A stretch of 64,000 nt of DNA from JAMWDF01 sp964645405 (GTDB lineage Bacteria; Ratteibacteria; UBA8468; B48-G9; DSTR01): contig CAZYCA010000034.1 in NCBI GenBank assembly GCA_964645405.1, forward strand, positions 1 to 64,000. Reading direction: 5' to 3'. The position numbers were made by a program, and so were the translations under genes. Under the pieces are notes generated by a model. That model was not told the DNA's origin, searched no databases, and saw only the letters and a list, made by a program, of their open reading frames with translations. The first letter of the stretch is position 1. Every line of letters starts with the position of its first letter. Shown here one piece after another: positions 16,764-27,200 of this stretch.

Positions 16764-19700
16764 TTAACGAATCTTTTTGCCTGGCACCGGTATCTTTGCT
16801 TTCAAAATTTTTACTTCCCAGGTAGAAAATTCCCAGGGCCCGGAACCAGCAGGCTGGCCATCTTCAGCATTCTGCCAGGAAATGTTTATCTTCTTCTTGC
16901 CCTGGAAAACTTCAACTTCTGTTTTTTCTGTACCCCGGTTCCAGTTCACCAGAGTCAGCAGCAACCGGTGATCTTCTGGCCGCCAGAGAGCAATCCATTT
17001 AATCCCTGGATTAGAAACAACTATTACCGGGACATCTGCTGACAATTTCTGTTTTTCCCAGTAATTAATGATGCGGCAGAAATCTTTTCCATAGCCGAAA
17101 TCACGAACAATTTTTTCCAGATTATTAGAAGAACGTAAAATCTCATGGGTGAAACGAAAACCCCACTCTGCCCGTTCCACTGTTTCCGGCACTTTAGTTC
17201 CATGCGGTTTATTCTTCGTACCGATAATGGGATAAAGAGCATGGGGATAATTTCCTGCCTGCCTGCCAATCATCTCTGCCTGTAAAACCTCTGGCGGGAA
17301 AGGTTCTTCTCCGTTTTTCCAGGACCATTCATTATCCAGACTGATATCTGCCCATGTGATTACCGGCAGAATATTCCCGTTGGTCATATGCACACTTTTC
17401 AGTAAAGGATATTCCGTAAGAAGCTGACAGTCCTGCTGGAGACACCACATCCGGCGGTGGTACTCCCTGAGTTCCCAGATACAGGCTGAAGGTTGAACCT
17501 GACCATCTGACCTTACATAAGCATCAGAAAGAAAAACATTTTCCCAGTTTCTGGGATAGGTATTATCGCAGTACATACCCAGACCGCGCATCATCCATTC
17601 TCTGGCATGCCAGAGAGCAAAATCCTGGTAACTACGGCAACAGTTAATCTGCGCTCCTACTCCTGGCTGCTGCTGGGGCCAGGTACGGTCGGTGTACTGC
17701 TTCAAACCCCACTCATCCTGAAATACTTCCCATTCCGGAGTAGTAACATCCTGGGCGTGTTCTTCAAAATAAATCAGCTGGGGTTTCCTTCCCCTTCCGG
17801 AGATACTGTTCATGCCTGCATAAACATGCCTGGTTCTATCTTCTACCTGTTCCGGGTTGTCCGTGATAATTCTTTTAATTTTTTTCTCCACCCATTCCTT
17901 CAAAAATTCCCTGTTTACCTTCCCGGTACGCCTGGCAATAAGAAGTTCATCGGCAAAGGAGTAATCCCTGTCCGCAGGGTATTTACCGGCAAAATGAGGG
18001 ATAATTCCCCAGTAACCATTGGAACCACCATGCTGCGGAATATCTTCTGCCAGACGCCAGTTTTCAGGCATCGGTTTGGTGGGAGAAGCCTGGAGCCCGA
18101 AAACAATTTTTCTCTCTGCGGTAATTGTTACCGGCCGGTTAATCAGATAAATTTTTAGAGTCAGGATTCCCCCTTTCCTGATGAGAACCTGAACAGATTT
18201 GTTGTCATCAGTCACCCAGCCACGGTCATTATTGGCAAACCACGCCAGTCCTTTCTCCGGACCACCTAACCAGATGTAAGGTAAGAAGGTTCCCAACATG
18301 GGGCCATTACCGGTCTGGCTGCTTTCCCAGATAATTCCTTCTCCACCAGCAATAGCACCGGTGGGGTTATGCCTGATACTTCCTGACTGCATGATATGCC
18401 ACAGACTTACCACTTCCTCCCGCAGAGGTACAGAAATAGCCAGCCACCTGATTTCTGCTGGTTTCTTCCCTGGAGAAAGAGTCATCTCCACTTTCATACA
18501 ACCATCCATTTCAATCACAGAAAAAGTTTTGATAATCAGAGGGTCAGATTCTACCATTCCGGTAAATTCTGCTTTTGTAGATTGGCAGGTTATTTTCGGT
18601 TTTGCCTTTTTCCAGTTGAGTTTCCCGCTGTCAGTTAACCCTTCCACTGTCATCGGTTTACCTAAAATTTCCTGACCACAACTAATAACACTATCCCACA
18701 AACCAAATTCGTTCATGGTATACCGGCGCAAAACAACATCCACGGTCCTGCCATTAAGTTTCACAGGTTGAAAGGGTGGATAGACCTTGTTGCTTAATCC
18801 CAGACAATTATTTTCCCAGGGGAAATGACGGCGCACAAAAGTCCTGGAGAAAGTTTTACCCTGTTCCAGTTCCGGGACCAGCGCTTTTACAGTATAGGTG
18901 CCGTCTGCTAAATCAGGAAGTTTCATCAACAATTCTCCCTGTCCTGCCTTTATCTTCATCTCTGCGGACTGAAGTTCCTTTCCAGAAGAATCAAACAATT
19001 TTATCTGAGCAGTAGAAACCTTCTCTTTTCCCTGGACCTGGCTTAAATCAATATTTACTGCCAGCTGATTATAAGAAGGGTAATAGGCCAGGAAAAAATT
19101 ATGGCTCTCAGCAAGGGGAGCAGAAATCTCCCAGATTTTCCTGCGCACTGGTCTGATAACAAAACTGTGAGAGAAAACTGTCTGCTGGCCACTTTCCACT
19201 TTTACACTGAAAGTGTGCTCTCCTTCCTTCTGAAACCTTCCCTGGGGTGTAGAAAACTGCCAGGTAACAGTCTTTCCTGCAGGGACTGTTAACCTTTCTT
19301 TCTTTTCCAGGGCAGGCATGGTGCTGGATTCCACATGAACAATTATGTCTGCTTCTGCCTGTTTAGAGAGAGTACTGGTAAGAGAAATCTGGTAGTCAAA
19401 AATACCTTCAAAAACCGGGCCAAGCTTGCTTTCCTGGACAAAAATTCCTTCAGGCTGGAGAACAAAGACCGGATAACCCGACCAGTCGCTGAAACCTGTC
19501 ACCGGAAGTATCGGCATCTGCGACCACGGTCTTTTCCAGTTTCTGGCAATCATCAGACCAATTTCTTCCGGTAGAACCGGGACCGAGTCCAGACCCAGTG
19601 ATTTCCAGGAAACAGCCAGTTCTATCTCCCAGACATTTTCTTTCTGATTAGTCCGGGAGGCAAAACGGTGTCCTTTTAAATCCCAGCCGGTATCTGGGAC

Positions 19701-20153
19701 TCCTTTTTTCGGGTCAAAAACAACGTCCAGAAGTGTACCCAGCTGGTTGATAATCAACTGGTAGTACCGTAAATCTCCCTGCCCTTTTATTTTGTTCCGG
19801 CGATTAGGGTCAATCCAGATTTCCACACTATCATCGTAACAGGTATTTTCGTCATGTCGTTTCACATTTGTTATCAGCTGGTTATCTGGAGGCATCTCTG
19901 TAGCCATGGCAAAATAAAGAGCTTCCCGGTCAAAACCAATCAGAGTATAACCCTGACGCGGTTCCAGAAGAGGAATTTTTCCTAAGGTAACAAAACCAAG
20001 GATTTTAACAGCCTGGCGCCATTCCTCTGGATTAATGACACCATCAATTACAGGCGCTTTTTCCATAGGAACCAGTGTTATCTTACTGACTTCTCCGGCA
20101 GTCAAAATAAGGCTCCCCATCAGGAGACAGAAAACCAGATTATAGCGTTTCAT
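16764..20153 (-). CDS. Exported CBM9-like plus DUF6067/GH123_N-type glycosidase, paralogue 3
   Basis: 1129 residues from the ATG at 20153; the frame extends to 20225, but MKRYNLVFCLLMGSLILTAG is a complete signal peptide and AAGGAAGGG lies just upstream. A CBM9-like domain follows (APVIDGVINPEEWRQA, about 25-235). The DUF6067-type core begins near residue 460 (GLSNKVYPPFQPV); PEKGLAWFANNDRGW lies near 630-645, YCDN near 861 and LDNEW near 939. Unlike paralogues 1, 2 and 5, it lacks the ConA-like C-terminal module and ends soon after the catalytic region. It overlaps the upstream dehydrogenase gene by 14 bp. Probable secreted glycosidase, substrate unknown. Confidence 0.8.
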   Translation of the reverse strand: MKRYNLVFCLLMGSLILTAGEVSKITLVPMEKAPVIDGVINPEEWRQAVKILGFVTLGKIPLLEPRQGYTLIGFDREALYFAMATEMPPDNQLITNVKRHDENTCYDDSVEIWIDPNRRNKIKGQGDLRYYQLIINQLGTLLDVVFDPKKGVPDTGWDLKGHRFASRTNQKENVWEIELAVSWKSLGLDSVPVLPEEIGLMIARNWKRPWSQMPILPVTGFSDWSGYPVFVLQPEGIFVQESKLGPVFEGIFDYQISLTSTLSKQAEADIIVHVESSTMPALEKKERLTVPAGKTVTWQFSTPQGRFQKEGEHTFSVKVESGQQTVFSHSFVIRPVRRKIWEISAPLAESHNFFLAYYPSYNQLAVNIDLSQVQGKEKVSTAQIKLFDSSGKELQSAEMKIKAGQGELLMKLPDLADGTYTVKALVPELEQGKTFSRTFVRRHFPWENNCLGLSNKVYPPFQPVKLNGRTVDVVLRRYTMNEFGLWDSVISCGQEILGKPMTVEGLTDSGKLNWKKAKPKITCQSTKAEFTGMVESDPLIIKTFSVIEMDGCMKVEMTLSPGKKPAEIRWLAISVPLREEVVSLWHIMQSGSIRHNPTGAIAGGEGIIWESSQTGNGPMLGTFLPYIWLGGPEKGLAWFANNDRGWVTDDNKSVQVLIRKGGILTLKIYLINRPVTITAERKIVFGLQASPTKPMPENWRLAEDIPQHGGSNGYWGIIPHFAGKYPADRDYSFADELLIARRTGKVNREFLKEWVEKKIKRIITDNPEQVEDRTRHVYAGMNSISGRGRKPQLIYFEEHAQDVTTPEWEVFQDEWGLKQYTDRTWPQQQPGVGAQINCCRSYQDFALWHAREWMMRGLGMYCDNTYPRNWENVFLSDAYVRSDGQVQPSACIWELREYHRRMWCLQQDCQLLTEYPLLKSVHMTNGNILPVITWADISLDNEWSWKNGEEPFPPEVLQAEMIGRQAGNYPHALYPIIGTKNKPHGTKVPETVERAEWGFRFTHEILRSSNNLEKIVRDFGYGKDFCRIINYWEKQKLSADVPVIVVSNPGIKWIALWRPEDHRLLLTLVNWNRGTEKTEVEVFQGKKKINISWQNAEDGQPAGSGPWEFSTWEVKILKAKIPVPGKKIR

Positions 20154-21195
20154 CATACCCTTCCTTTTTAAATTTAACGACCTGGCATTTTCGGGCAGAG
20201 ATAATCCCGGCTTCCAGAACAGCAATAACCTGGCGCACCTGCTCGGGTTTTACCAGTAACTCTGCTTTTCCCCTTAGTACTTCAGCAATGTTTTCGTAGT
20301 AACTGCGCCAGCGACCGGGCAGCGTCGGTATTACTTCTTCTTCGCCTGTGCTTTTCTTCCACCTGCCATAAAAACAGGGATCTTCTCTTGCCGCATCAAT
20401 ATCACCAGCCACCATTGCTTTCTCCTGAGGATCAAGACCATACTTGATAAAAGTACCCTGTGTCCCGCAGGCGTAAAATCTTGGCTTGGAGATAGTGTTT
20501 AAACTGGAAAGGTCACAGACAGCAGTACTGCCTTCAACAAAAGTGATAACAAGCAAGGCACTGCTTTCTGTATCTGAGTTTTCAAAGTCATGATGAAGTC
20601 TACCGTAAACAGTCTCTATCGGTGAAGAAAAAAATAGTAAAGCCTGGTCCACCAGATGGGCTCCCAAATCATAGTAACGACCACCACCCATTTCTGCTCT
20701 GGCTCTCCAGCCCCGCATCGGTCCAAAACCCTGCCAGGACATCTCCAGCCATCTCAATTTTCCCAGTTTTCCTGTATCCACCAGTTTTTTCAGGGTGAGA
20801 AAATCACCATCCCAGCGCCTGTTCTGGAAAACACTCAAAAGGCGCTTTGTCCGGTGAGAGGTTTCTATCATCCAGTCGCATTGTTTCAGGTTCAGACACA
20901 TAACCTTATCTGTCACCACATGTTTGCCTGCTTGCATGGCTTTTACTGCCATTTCCGCATGGGTACTGTTAGGTGTAACCAGTACCACCAGTTCCACAGC
21001 TTCATCTTTTAAAACCTCTTCCAGACTTTGGTAAACCCGGCAGGATTGTTCCTGTCTAATTTTTTCCTGTGTTTCCGGATTCCGGCTGGCAATGCCATAA
21101 AGTCTTAACCCAGGGGTGAGCTTAATCAGGTAACTATGAAAACATCTGCCTGCATACCCGTAGCCAACAACCACCGTGTTTATTTCTTCGCTCAT
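20140..21195 (-). CDS. Gfo/Idh/MocA family sugar dehydrogenase/oxidoreductase
   Basis: 351 residues, cytoplasmic. An N-terminal Rossmann fold (VVVGYGYAGRCFHSYL) is followed by TPNSTHAEMAVKAMQAGKHVVTDK, in which the Lys of the usual EKP motif is kept but the flanking residues differ (TDKVM). GGGRYYDLGAHLVDQALLFF matches the conserved C-terminal domain segment. These NAD(P)-dependent enzymes oxidise, epimerise or deoxygenate sugars or use NAD in glycosidic cleavage (GH109/GH177-like); the substrate here is unknown. It lies between the GH35-like gene (32 bp gap) and paralogue 3 (overlap). A cytoplasmic sugar-modifying role in the same pathway is likely. Confidence 0.87.
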   Translation of the reverse strand: MSEEINTVVVGYGYAGRCFHSYLIKLTPGLRLYGIASRNPETQEKIRQEQSCRVYQSLEEVLKDEAVELVVLVTPNSTHAEMAVKAMQAGKHVVTDKVMCLNLKQCDWMIETSHRTKRLLSVFQNRRWDGDFLTLKKLVDTGKLGKLRWLEMSWQGFGPMRGWRARAEMGGGRYYDLGAHLVDQALLFFSSPIETVYGRLHHDFENSDTESSALLVITFVEGSTAVCDLSSLNTISKPRFYACGTQGTFIKYGLDPQEKAMVAGDIDAAREDPCFYGRWKKSTGEEEVIPTLPGRWRSYYENIAEVLRGKAELLVKPEQVRQVIAVLEAGIISARKCQVVKFKKEGYDETL

Positions 21196-21227
21196 ATTTT
21201 TAGCTTACCGGCAAAATTTTACAGTCC

Positions 21228-23372
21228 TCAGTCAAGCGGTTTGATTTTGTAGAGATTAACATCATGTCCGCTCACAGGCAGAGAAAGGCAGTAAAGCTGT
21301 GCACCTTTAACTTCTAATTTTTCCTTGCCTTCAAAAGATTCCACTACAAAACGTTGCTTTTCTTTGAATCCAAGCCGGGCAAGGTTGAACTGGCATTTTA
21401 CAGTCAAATCATAATCATTCCGGTTAAGCAGAAAAAGAAGGTAATGGCCTTTCCGGTGCCGGTGCAAAGCAGTGCTCACCTTATGCTGGTGGCAGCAGAC
21501 ATATGGGGATAATCCCTCTTCTTCCAGGACCATTTTCAGAATCTCCGGGCTGGGGTTGCTGCCAAGATAAATAATTTTCCCCTTTCCGTAATTCTGGCTG
21601 TAACCTGCGAAAAACTCTCTCTCAGAAGGGGCACCAATATCCACCAGTGTTTCCCTGGAGGTGATACTCAGTCTGACCAGAAGCGGTTTACCCGGGACCT
21701 GACGAAAGTAAACAAAGTTTACCTTGCTGTCACAGTGTCCCCCTCTGGTAAGAAGAAAAGATTTCTTCCCGTAAATTATGCCCACAGGAAGATTGGTTGG
21801 TCTGGCACCTTCTGGCTCAAGAAAAGGGAGTAACTTCAACGGCTCTCCTTCCTGGTCCGAATGGGGGAAACGGGAAAAAGTAATGAGAATGCCACCTTCT
21901 TTTACAAAAGAAGTTAAAATTTCAGCACTTTTTCTGTCCAGCCAGTCACTGCCGCTATAGACGACCACCTGACTGGCAAATCTAACCCTGGACTGGGGGT
22001 CAAAATAAGAATATGTTAAGTCTGCCTTTTCCAGACTCTCGAAGACCTGCTCAAAATTTCCTGGAGCAATAACCCGGTGCGGCTTGTAAACCAGAAGAGA
22101 AACATCATAAAGAATCTGGCAGTCCCAGGGTTGAATCCAGTGATAGGCTGCCACTGCTTTCTGGTAGAAAGGAAAGTATTCGTTACTTCTACCCCACTCA
22201 TTAATTGGAGAGTGGTACCAGTTATCCCGGCTAACCAGCATATACCAGTTCCATCCCTTCAGCCCCCGGGCCAGTAAGGCAGCCGGAATAAACCAGAAAT
22301 GTTTTGCTGGTAGATACCCCACATTACGCAAGGGATATATTCCTGACTGAAACTCAGCAGACCAGACATTGCCCCGGGTAACATTGGCTTCTGACATCTT
22401 CAGAATATCCATGTTATATAGCCAGTTATCTCCTGTGGGATAGGGACCTTCCATAAAGGCAGCAGGATAGATATCTGTACCAGCAATATCTGCCACCTGG
22501 CAGAATTTTTCAAAATCAGCGTAAAGAGGTGACCAGCTATTGGCAGAAATTGGTACTTTAATGCCATTTTCTTTCAACCAGCCAGCGACTTCCTCTACAA
22601 TCCTGGCAGCATACCAGCCTATAAACTCAAAACAGTCTGCGTAACGGAGATGATATCTTCTTTCCGGTAAAAGCCTTTCTGCTAACGGTAAACTTGTATC
22701 CACATAAGCCTCATGGAAATAAAAACAGGCATCCTGAAAACTGCTAAATTCTGTCTGCCAGAGACGGTTAAGCAGCCTGATATCACCCTTATACTTTTTC
22801 TCCAGCCACTCTTTAAACAAACCCTTGTTCTTAAAACAGCCGATTTCCTCCCCAAAACTTTCCACTGGCGGGTACGGCTCATTATCAGCCTGACAGAGAA
22901 TGATATTTCCGCCTTCGGTTACCTGTCTGGGACGTAAAACCTGACAGACATTTTCTATATATTCTTTTGCCATACTCAAAAATTCCGGAGAAAGCCGGTC
23001 ATATTTCACCGCTCTTTCCGGAGGCCCACCATAAGGCCATTCAGCATAGATGTACGGACCAGGACGGACAATCACCCACAACCCTTTCTCCTTCATTAAA
23101 TCAAGGAAACCAGCCAGAGCTCGCTGGGGACTGGTTTGCCCTGTAAAATCGTAACGACCTGCTTCCAGCTCATGATAATTCCAGGGGATATAAGTAGAAA
23201 CTACAGCCAGTCCCATTTCTTTAATCCGGTCAGCAATTACTGACCAGTTTTCCTTCAGTACCCGCCAGTAATGAAACTCCCCGGAAACCAGAGGAATTTT
23301 TAACTTTTTATACTGCCAGAGACCATTAGTGATAACAATCTGAGCATCGTTCTTATTCAAAGATAAGTTCAT
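21228..23372 (-). CDS. GH35-like beta-galactosidase (clan GH-A), cytoplasmic
   Basis: 714 residues without a signal peptide. SGEFHYWRV, YIPWNYHELEAGRYDF and GLWVIVRPGPYIYAEW are hallmark GH35 segments. The predicted acid/base Glu is in QADNEP (about residue 162) and the nucleophile Glu in SAEFQSG (about 338). The C-terminal part (from about 450) has a Rossmann-like glutamine-amidotransferase-type section as in GH42/GH35 enzymes (YSGSDWLDRKSAEILTSFV). It overlaps the upstream lipoprotein gene by 20 bp and has an AGGGGAG ribosome binding site inside that gene. Together with the GH2 and GH36-like genes this argues for a galactose-containing substrate. Confidence 0.87.
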   Translation of the reverse strand: MNLSLNKNDAQIVITNGLWQYKKLKIPLVSGEFHYWRVLKENWSVIADRIKEMGLAVVSTYIPWNYHELEAGRYDFTGQTSPQRALAGFLDLMKEKGLWVIVRPGPYIYAEWPYGGPPERAVKYDRLSPEFLSMAKEYIENVCQVLRPRQVTEGGNIILCQADNEPYPPVESFGEEIGCFKNKGLFKEWLEKKYKGDIRLLNRLWQTEFSSFQDACFYFHEAYVDTSLPLAERLLPERRYHLRYADCFEFIGWYAARIVEEVAGWLKENGIKVPISANSWSPLYADFEKFCQVADIAGTDIYPAAFMEGPYPTGDNWLYNMDILKMSEANVTRGNVWSAEFQSGIYPLRNVGYLPAKHFWFIPAALLARGLKGWNWYMLVSRDNWYHSPINEWGRSNEYFPFYQKAVAAYHWIQPWDCQILYDVSLLVYKPHRVIAPGNFEQVFESLEKADLTYSYFDPQSRVRFASQVVVYSGSDWLDRKSAEILTSFVKEGGILITFSRFPHSDQEGEPLKLLPFLEPEGARPTNLPVGIIYGKKSFLLTRGGHCDSKVNFVYFRQVPGKPLLVRLSITSRETLVDIGAPSEREFFAGYSQNYGKGKIIYLGSNPSPEILKMVLEEEGLSPYVCCHQHKVSTALHRHRKGHYLLFLLNRNDYDLTVKCQFNLARLGFKEKQRFVVESFEGKEKLEVKGAQLYCLSLPVSGHDVNLYKIKPLD

Positions 23373-24174
23373 GGTAATCTCCCCTCATATGAAAATCGCG
23401 CCAGGAAAGTCTTGCTGCAGTGTAATAGAAACAGGCGGTGTTGTTTCCACCATCATCATTGTAATAGGAGTAGTCATAAAGAGAAATATTAAATTTCCAT
23501 TTATCCCCTTTACTGACTTTAACCGGCTGGTCTTTTTCATCTGTGAGAGAAGCAAAGGGAATAGCCATCTCCACGGTATAGCCTTCATCAATGTCCAGTT
23601 TATTTATAGTCCCGGAAACTTTAACTGCTGTCTTCATCCCTGAATCCCATTCCACCCATTTGGAAAAAACATCGTAGCGACGGGCAAAGTAACGGGCATC
23701 CCAGGTGGTATTGAGAGGGTTCACATGGAGTTCAAAGTAGTTTGGTTTTCCTGGCCAGGGCTGCAGGAAAATTTCAAAAACATCTGTTTCCAGGATAGCC
23801 GGCTCTTTCCCTTCCTGCCTGGCTTTCATTGCCTGGACATCTGCGATAATGTCCCTGTCTTCCACAAAGGCACCGACATATAAATAGTTGCGGTCATAAA
23901 GAAAATAAGCCACAGTACGACAGTCAGGTTGAAACTCTGCCGGATAATCTCCGCGATACTTTGTCCAGGCGTAACGAACAGGCACAGTTTCGGCTTTTTT
24001 CCAGACTTCGTCTTTCAGGAGACCATCAATCTGCGGTGGTTTTTCCGTGAAGTAACATTTATAACTCTTTTTCTCCAGAACTTCTGCCTTCTTCTTCCAG
24101 AAACTACCACTCTGACTGGCACATCCAGCAAGCAAAAACATGCCTAAAACTATTCCCGATTTTATTTTTTCCAT
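23353..24174 (-). CDS. CBM9-like lipoprotein
   Basis: 273 residues from the ATG at 24174, which has AAAGGGGG upstream; longer starts run into the promoter. A lipobox LLAGC places the lipidated Cys at 18. The mature protein is one CBM9-like beta-sandwich: KPPQIDGLLKDEVWKKAE at the start, YLYVGAFVEDRDI, ETDVFEIFLQPW and FELHVNPLNTTWDARY, and a DEGYTVEMAIPFASL strand. It carries no enzymatic domain, so it is probably a surface or periplasmic sugar-binding protein. It is the first gene of the 11-gene operon and sits directly behind the promoter, so it would be made in the largest amount. Confidence 0.85.
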   Translation of the reverse strand: MEKIKSGIVLGMFLLAGCASQSGSFWKKKAEVLEKKSYKCYFTEKPPQIDGLLKDEVWKKAETVPVRYAWTKYRGDYPAEFQPDCRTVAYFLYDRNYLYVGAFVEDRDIIADVQAMKARQEGKEPAILETDVFEIFLQPWPGKPNYFELHVNPLNTTWDARYFARRYDVFSKWVEWDSGMKTAVKVSGTINKLDIDEGYTVEMAIPFASLTDEKDQPVKVSKGDKWKFNISLYDYSYYNDDGGNNTACFYYTAARLSWRDFHMRGDYHELIFE

Positions 24175-24183
24175 ATTCCCCCT

Positions 24184-24212
24184 TTGACGGATTTTCTCAG
24201 CCAGTGTATAAA
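24184..24212 (+). promoter_or_regulatory. Promoter of the rightward DUF6067 operon
   Basis: TTGACG (24184-24189) and TATAAA (24207-24212) are 17 bp apart, giving a start near 24219 and a leader of about 25 nt that contains AAGGAGGAG before the ATG at 24244. The -10 box overlaps that of the leftward promoter by 2 bp. Confidence 0.65.
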
Positions 24213-24231
24213 AATTGCTAAATTCTGTCAA
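24203..24231 (-). promoter_or_regulatory. Promoter of the leftward 11-gene operon
   Basis: On the minus strand TTGACA (24226-24231) and TACACT (24203-24208) are 17 bp apart, predicting a start near 24196, about 22 nt before the lipoprotein ATG. This is the only strong promoter seen for the whole 23-kb unit. Confidence 0.68.
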
Positions 24232-24243
24232 GGAGGAGAAAAG

Positions 24244-27200
24244 ATGAAGATGAAAAATTTTTTAGTTTTGCTTTTCATGCTGCGGTATAGTTTTCTTTTT
24301 GCTGCCTGGTCAGCACCGGTACCCAAAGATAAACTTCCCTTCTTCTCCTTACCGAAAATGTCCAGGCCACCTGTCATTGACGGAAAAATTGATGCGGAAG
24401 AATGGAAAGAATCTACAGCTGTCAGCGGTGTGGGCGGATGCACCAGTGGGATTCTCATTGCCCGTCCAACAACCTATTATTTAGCCTGGGACGAAAATCA
24501 CCTTTACTGGGCTGTAAGAACCTGGGTGCCACCTAACTATAAACCCCGTGTTGGTGGAAGAGAACCTGGTTCTGCCTCAGCGCATGATGACGGCTGTGAA
24601 TTCCACTTCCAGCCCCTGGGTAAAAATGTTGCCCCTGGCAGGACAGATAGTTCCTTCAAGTTCATGATTAACTGCCTTGGTGTGGACGGGGAACTGGAAA
24701 GGATTGCCGTTGGTCAGCAATTCAAAAACTGGAATCCACATTTTCAGCGAGCCTGGAGACTCACTCCGGCCGGCAGTGCACCCAATGGTGGCCGCTGGTG
24801 GGAATGCGAGATAGCCGCTACCACAGAGGACTTTGAACTGGTTAAACCCAACCAGCCAGAAGACCACTGGAAGTTTATGCTGGGATTCAATCATCTTTAT
24901 GCAGGCTGGACCCAGGCAAGAATTCCTGCTATCACCAGTTACTTTGACCCTGGTGGTTATCCTGTGGGAGTACTGACAGAAAATACTCCTGCAGTCCAGA
25001 TGCTGATGGAAGACATTCCGGGACCATCAGGTGGCAAAGCAGCGATGAGGATAAATATCTATAATCCGGCAAGACAGACAGCGGTAATCAAACTTCTGGT
25101 TCTTTTCACGGATACCGGCAGAGAAAAAGTAGCTGCCCAGAATTCAGGCCAGCCAGCTGATTTAATCCGGCGGGAAGAAACAATAAAAATTTTACCCGGG
25201 GAAAGCTACACCTGGAAATTAGATGAACCCATCTCCGGAAAACTGGGACAACGGCTGGGCACCATAGAAGTAAACGTTACCGAGAAAGACAGGCTTATTT
25301 TTCGGTATTTTACTTTTTTCCGGGAAGGTTATCCCAGAGAAGCTTTAGAACCAGCACCCGCAGCCCAGGAAGCCTTCCCTTTGAAAACTACTTTCAACCC
25401 GGTGAAAAGCACTCTTTTTCTGGTAGCTGATACCTACTATCTGGAGGAACCGGAGAAAGTTAAGGAAGTTACCTACCGCATTTTTCCAGAAACAAGCCAG
25501 CAGGTAATGACCACCGGTTCCATTACTACTTCTCAAACCTATTATTTCCGTAAGCTAATCGAGTTACCGCCCCTGAAACCAGGTAAGTATCTGGTGCAGG
25601 CAACATTAATCCAGAAAGATGGGACCAGAATTGGTCCGGTTCAGACATCCTTTACCAAATTAGATGAAAGTAAGGTCTTTGCTGAGTGGTGGAATACAAA
25701 GCTGGGAGACACAGAAAGAATAATCAAACCTTTTACCGACGTAAAGAGAGAAGGAAAAAATATTAGCGTCTGGGGAAGGTGCTATCGCTTGAACTGTCTG
25801 GGGTTGCCGGAAAAAATTATCTCCCGGGGACAGCCGGTAAGTGTCTCTCCAGCCAGAATTATTGTTTCCACTAAAGGGAAGAAATATAAGCTGGAATTTC
25901 CCGGCAGTCCAATTTTCACGGAGATTAAACCCTGGCGGGTATCTTTTACTGGCAAGGCAAAAGGAGCAAACTTAGAATTTAAAAGCAAAGGCTGGGTAGA
26001 ACAGGATGGCCTTGTTTATCTGGAACTCACTTACAGCCCAGAAGGAAAAATGGTTTTACCTCTGGAAGGATTACAGATAGAATTTCCGCTTTCCGCGCAG
26101 CAGGCAGAATGTTTACTCTGTCTTGGCTCTGGTGGCAATTATGCAGCAAGAACTACGATGCTTTTATCTTCCGAGAAGAAAGGAAGAATCTGGACAACTC
26201 TGGATACAGGCAAGAACGGTTCCCGGATGGTGGTGGGCAGTTTCTACCCCTGTGTCTGGTTAGGTAACGAACAGCGAGGCTTACTCTGGTGGGCTGATAA
26301 CGACCGGGGATGGGTTCCAGATGATGCTATCCCTGCTCATGAGCTCATCCGTACAGAAAAAGAAGTTATCCTGCGCCAGAATATCATCGGTACCCCTTTT
26401 ATTCTGGATAAAGAACGCACCATCATCTTCAGTTATATGGCTTCTCCTTTTAGACCACTGGTGAAAGGATGGAGAGCCAGTATCTGGTCAGCAGACGGTA
26501 CTTTTGAAGGTCCAAACAAGGAAGTCAGAGACCCAAAGACCGGTGAAAAAATCATTAACGGCTGGAACTGGTTAACTCCTCCTTCCAAAAACCCGGCCGA
26601 CTGGGGCAAGATGTGGGCTTCCTATAAAAAAATTGCTGATGAACGGATTAAAAAAATGCAGCCGTATAACCCTTCAGGAGCAAGAAATGGCTATGGTTCC
26701 ACAGTCCATACTTCCATACCACTTCACGGTTATGGCTGGAAAAGTCCTGATGAAAGTGTCACCAGCTACTTTGCTGCTGACTGGGAAGGTGATTCCTGGA
26801 ACAAAACAGAGCAGGATTATTTTCTCTGGATAGCCCACCGGGCATTTGGGGAAGGAGGATTAAGAACTATCTACTGGGATATTTTTTTCGTGAAGGACTT
26901 TACAGCCATCCAGACAGGTCTCCCCTACCAGTTACCTGATGGTCGGATTCAACCCGGGTTCAACGGCTTTAACCTGCGCCGTTTCATGATGAGGATGTAC
27001 TCATTGATGGAAAGTCATGGACTGGTCCCTGGTTCTCAGGTATCCCATGCCACTAATTGTTACCCGCTGGTTGCCTGTCCCTGGATGGATGCCATCCTGG
27101 ATGGTGAATACCATGCGATTACTGACGATTCAGGCATGGACTGGGTGGACGGCTATCCCATAGAAAGAATGCGAGCCATGTCAGTTCCTCAAAACTTCGG

